DNA from: Qipengyuania sp. S6317L1
Lineage (GTDB): Bacteria > Pseudomonadota > Alphaproteobacteria > Sphingomonadales > Sphingomonadaceae
Direction: 5' to 3'
DNA length: 64,000 nucleotides
Assembly (NCBI RefSeq): GCF_023015615.1
Contig: NZ_JALKAJ010000002.1
Coordinates: 248,001 to 312,000 of the forward strand
Of this stretch, positions 62,159 through 64,000 are shown in pieces (position 1 is the first letter of the stretch; each line of letters begins with the position of its first letter). The position numbers and the translations under genes were made by a program. Under the pieces are notes generated by a model. The model did not search any database. It was given only the letters and a program-made list of their open reading frames with translations, and had not been told where the DNA came from.

Positions 62159-64000
62159 CAAAATGTCACCCGCGCGCCGAATTTTATTGTCCAGTTATAC
62201 TCTTCATATTGCAGAAGGTTTTCTTGTCCGCCAAGCCGGTTGAACGCGAAATATTCCGCATCGTTGATGTTCACCCACTCATAGTACAGCTGGATCTTGT
62301 CGGTTACGCGGTATTTCGCGCTGAGGTCCAGTTGAAAGTGGTTGTCGACATAGCGGTCAAGGTCGGCCTCATCGGCAAGCTCGTCCAGATAGCCATCGCG
62401 GTAAGTGCCCGACAGGCGAATATCGAAAGGCCCCTTGTCATAGCCGAGCGAGAAATTCGCCGTGTGCTTTGATGTGGCAGGCAAATCAATGTCGCGCGGG
62501 CCATCGCTTTCAACCGTGGTGATCGTCCCGCTGGCATCGGTAAAGGTGTAATTTGCTTGCACCACGAAGCCGTCGAGCGGATCGGTAAAGGCCTGCGCAA
62601 AACCAATCTCGGCCCCGAAAATCTCGCCCTGGTCGCCATTGGCAAAGATCGTCGCCTCGTCAAAGTCGACGCCGTTGAACGTGCCACCATTGTCGAAATT
62701 CTGCTCGACGATGAAATCATCAATGCTCTTGTAGAAAAGCGATGCGAAGATCGCGCCGTTATTGGGCATGTAATATTCGATCGCCGCATCGATGTTCCAC
62801 GCCTCTGTCGGGCGCAGCGACGGGTTGCCGAACTCGCCTTCGCGCTCGCCATCGTCGGCTTCTTCGACAGTGATACGCGGCGCCTGCTGGAACGGGCCGG
62901 GACGCACGAGGCTACGATAACCGGCAAAGCGCAGGATCAGATCGTCAGCCGCTTCGTAGCGCACATTGACGCTCGGCAACCAGTGATCATAGTTGCGCTC
63001 GGTCACGGTTGGCGTCACGATTACAGTGTCGTCGGTGGCCACCGCGCCGTTTGGCAAAAGCCCGTCTTCTTCCACCAGCAGAACATCATTACCTGACAAT
63101 GTGTTGGAGGTGTCTTCATAACGAACGCCCGCGATCACGGTCACATCGCTGCTTTCCCAGCGGCCCATGAAATAGCCTGCGAGAATGTCCTCTTCGACCG
63201 CAAAGTCGGAGACGGCTGAATCGAACTGGCTATCGATTTCCTGAAGCTCGAAAGCGGCAAAATTGCTGTTGAAGAAGGAGGTTGCCTCGGTAAGGCCAGG
63301 CAGCGGTGCAATGTCGGCGAGGCGATAGGTCGGCCCAACCCCCAGAGCATTAGCAACGGAGAAATCGTCGATCTCGTAAAACTCGACCTCGCCATTGAAG
63401 CTCTTTTCGCGCCAGCGCCCTTTGAACCCGGCCTGAAGCGTCAGAGTGCCAGCATCGCCATAAATCCTGCGACCAATGTCGAGCTGTGTTGCATACTCTT
63501 CGTCTTCGCTGTCGGACAGGGCGGTAAACTCGATATCGTTGAGTTCATATGCTGCTGCATCGAAGAAATCGCCGGTTGGATCGGCAAGCACCGAATAAAG
63601 CGGCACGCGCGGGTCGGAATAGTCAAAGCCCACTTGCAGGCCCTCGGCCTCAAACTCGCGCTCGAATGTTGCCGGGTCCACGCTGCCATTCTCGAACTCG
63701 GTCGATTTGGCATAGCTTACCGAATAATCGGCAAACCATTCGCCCCAATCGCTTTCCCCGCCAAAGACAACAGAACGGATACGCTGACGCTCGAAACGGT
63801 CTTTCACATCGCGCTCAACGGTGATGGCTTCATCATCGTTGTAAACAGGCGCGGCGCTTGTGCCGTCAACGCCCGCATCGCCCAGATCAAATGTCAGGCG
63901 GCGACGGAATTCCTGATCGTCAAACTGGCTCCAGATGCCCTTGACGTAGAGCTCGGTACTGTCCCCTGCGCGGATGTCGAAGCCCAGCGTTGCGCTGATG
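62158..64000 (-). CDS. TonB-dependent receptor, C-terminal part (cut by right edge)
   Basis: The frame runs from the window edge to a TGA at 62158, giving about 613 residues of the barrel. The upstream edge is still in frame (ISATLGFDIRAGDSTELYVK). Long beta-strand stretches such as ADDLILRFAGYRSLVRPGPFQ, RPTEAWNIDAAIEYYMP and NFSLGYDKGPFDIRLSGTYRDGY are typical, and the protein ends in an aromatic residue (VTF), as outer-membrane barrels do. The plug domain and TonB box lie outside the window. With the phytase it likely imports phosphorylated inositols or their products. Confidence 0.9.
   Translation of the reverse strand, partial: ISATLGFDIRAGDSTELYVKGIWSQFDDQEFRRRLTFDLGDAGVDGTSAAPVYNDDEAITVERDVKDRFERQRIRSVVFGGESDWGEWFADYSVSYAKSTEFENGSVDPATFEREFEAEGLQVGFDYSDPRVPLYSVLADPTGDFFDAAAYELNDIEFTALSDSEDEEYATQLDIGRRIYGDAGTLTLQAGFKGRWREKSFNGEVEFYEIDDFSVANALGVGPTYRLADIAPLPGLTEATSFFNSNFAAFELQEIDSQFDSAVSDFAVEEDILAGYFMGRWESSDVTVIAGVRYEDTSNTLSGNDVLLVEEDGLLPNGAVATDDTVIVTPTVTERNYDHWLPSVNVRYEAADDLILRFAGYRSLVRPGPFQQAPRITVEEADDGEREGEFGNPSLRPTEAWNIDAAIEYYMPNNGAIFASLFYKSIDDFIVEQNFDNGGTFNGVDFDEATIFANGDQGEIFGAEIGFAQAFTDPLDGFVVQANYTFTDASGTITTVESDGPRDIDLPATSKHTANFSLGYDKGPFDIRLSGTYRDGYLDELADEADLDRYVDNHFQLDLSAKYRVTDKIQLYYEWVNINDAEYFAFNRLGGQENLLQYEEYNWTIKFGARVTF

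Noticed and set aside
1-64000. tRNA, rRNA, CRISPR arrays, insertion sequences, integrases and prophage genes
   Set aside because: None could be supported by reading both strands; the only repeat arrays are the short TGTCTCAAG units.

Overview
The window looks like a chromosomal segment from an alphaproteobacterium of the order Sphingomonadales, most likely Erythrobacteraceae. That placement is an inference from the GC-rich sequence, from familiar neighbourhoods (miaB-phoH; mutY-DUF721-DsbA-smc; rpmF-plsX-fabH-ihfA-merR) and from accessory genes common in that group (TonB receptor with phytase, FeS-type photolyase, NudC, DUF1489, DUF4197). I found no rRNA, tRNA, CRISPR array, insertion sequence or integrase. 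Most of the window is ordinary core genome, densely packed with many ATGA, GTGA or TGATG start/stop overlaps.

Layout. 1-9 kb: the start of a secreted protein cut by the left edge, aconitase B with a clear terminator, a MarR-like regulator, phoH and miaB, a lipase-like lipoprotein, a small membrane protein and a cyclophilin. 9-18.5 kb: MgtE Mg2+ transporter, DUF1489, an orphan Flp pilin, a cytochrome c'/cytochrome b561 pair, a DUF1295 membrane protein, and a coupled block of serine hydrolase, NADH pyrophosphatase (nudC) and a FrnE-like DsbA. 18.5-24.2 kb: mutY divergent from DUF721 (DciA-like), two thiol-disulfide lipoprotein/periplasmic proteins and smc. 24.2-27.4 kb: merR, ihfA, fabH, plsX, rpmF. 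27.7-30.2 kb: MAPEG protein, MBL hydrolase and Old Yellow Enzyme family reductase.

30.2-32.5 kb is a small accessory island: a Sel1-repeat membrane protein, a LexA-like S24 repressor with palindromic candidate operators, and two divergent small genes, the second of which contains a 9-bp tandem repeat. 32.6-41.2 kb is a long minus-strand block: aldehyde dehydrogenase and a catabolic-looking acetolactate synthase, a D-2-hydroxyacid dehydrogenase coupled to cysS, then nitroreductase, an orphan barstar homologue and cobT coupled to one another. 41.2-49.3 kb: transaldolase-like aldolase, DUF4197, priA, an FeS (6-4) photolyase, GST, dodecin, OsmC and an SDR.

49.6-56 kb is a glycan or glycolipid cluster (GT2, GtrA, GT4, a membrane GT-C type transferase, a flippase and a sugar-nucleotidyltransferase-like protein) that switches strand repeatedly and has overlapping convergent ends. 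56.3-59.7 kb is a group of stress-associated families (topoisomerase IB, host-attachment/baeRF protein, DUF2945, NAD(P)-binding protein, DUF2177). The right end is a likely phytate-use unit: a TonB receptor (cut by the window edge), a beta-propeller phytase lipoprotein, and a cytochrome c fused to a streptogramin-lyase-like propeller.

No clearly new multi-gene system is evident. The best candidates for novelty are the S24 island with its shared operator-like palindromes, the dispersed 9-bp tandem repeat seen at 32.24 and 49.60 kb, the translationally coupled barstar without a ribonuclease partner, and the phytase/Vgb-cytochrome arrangement.
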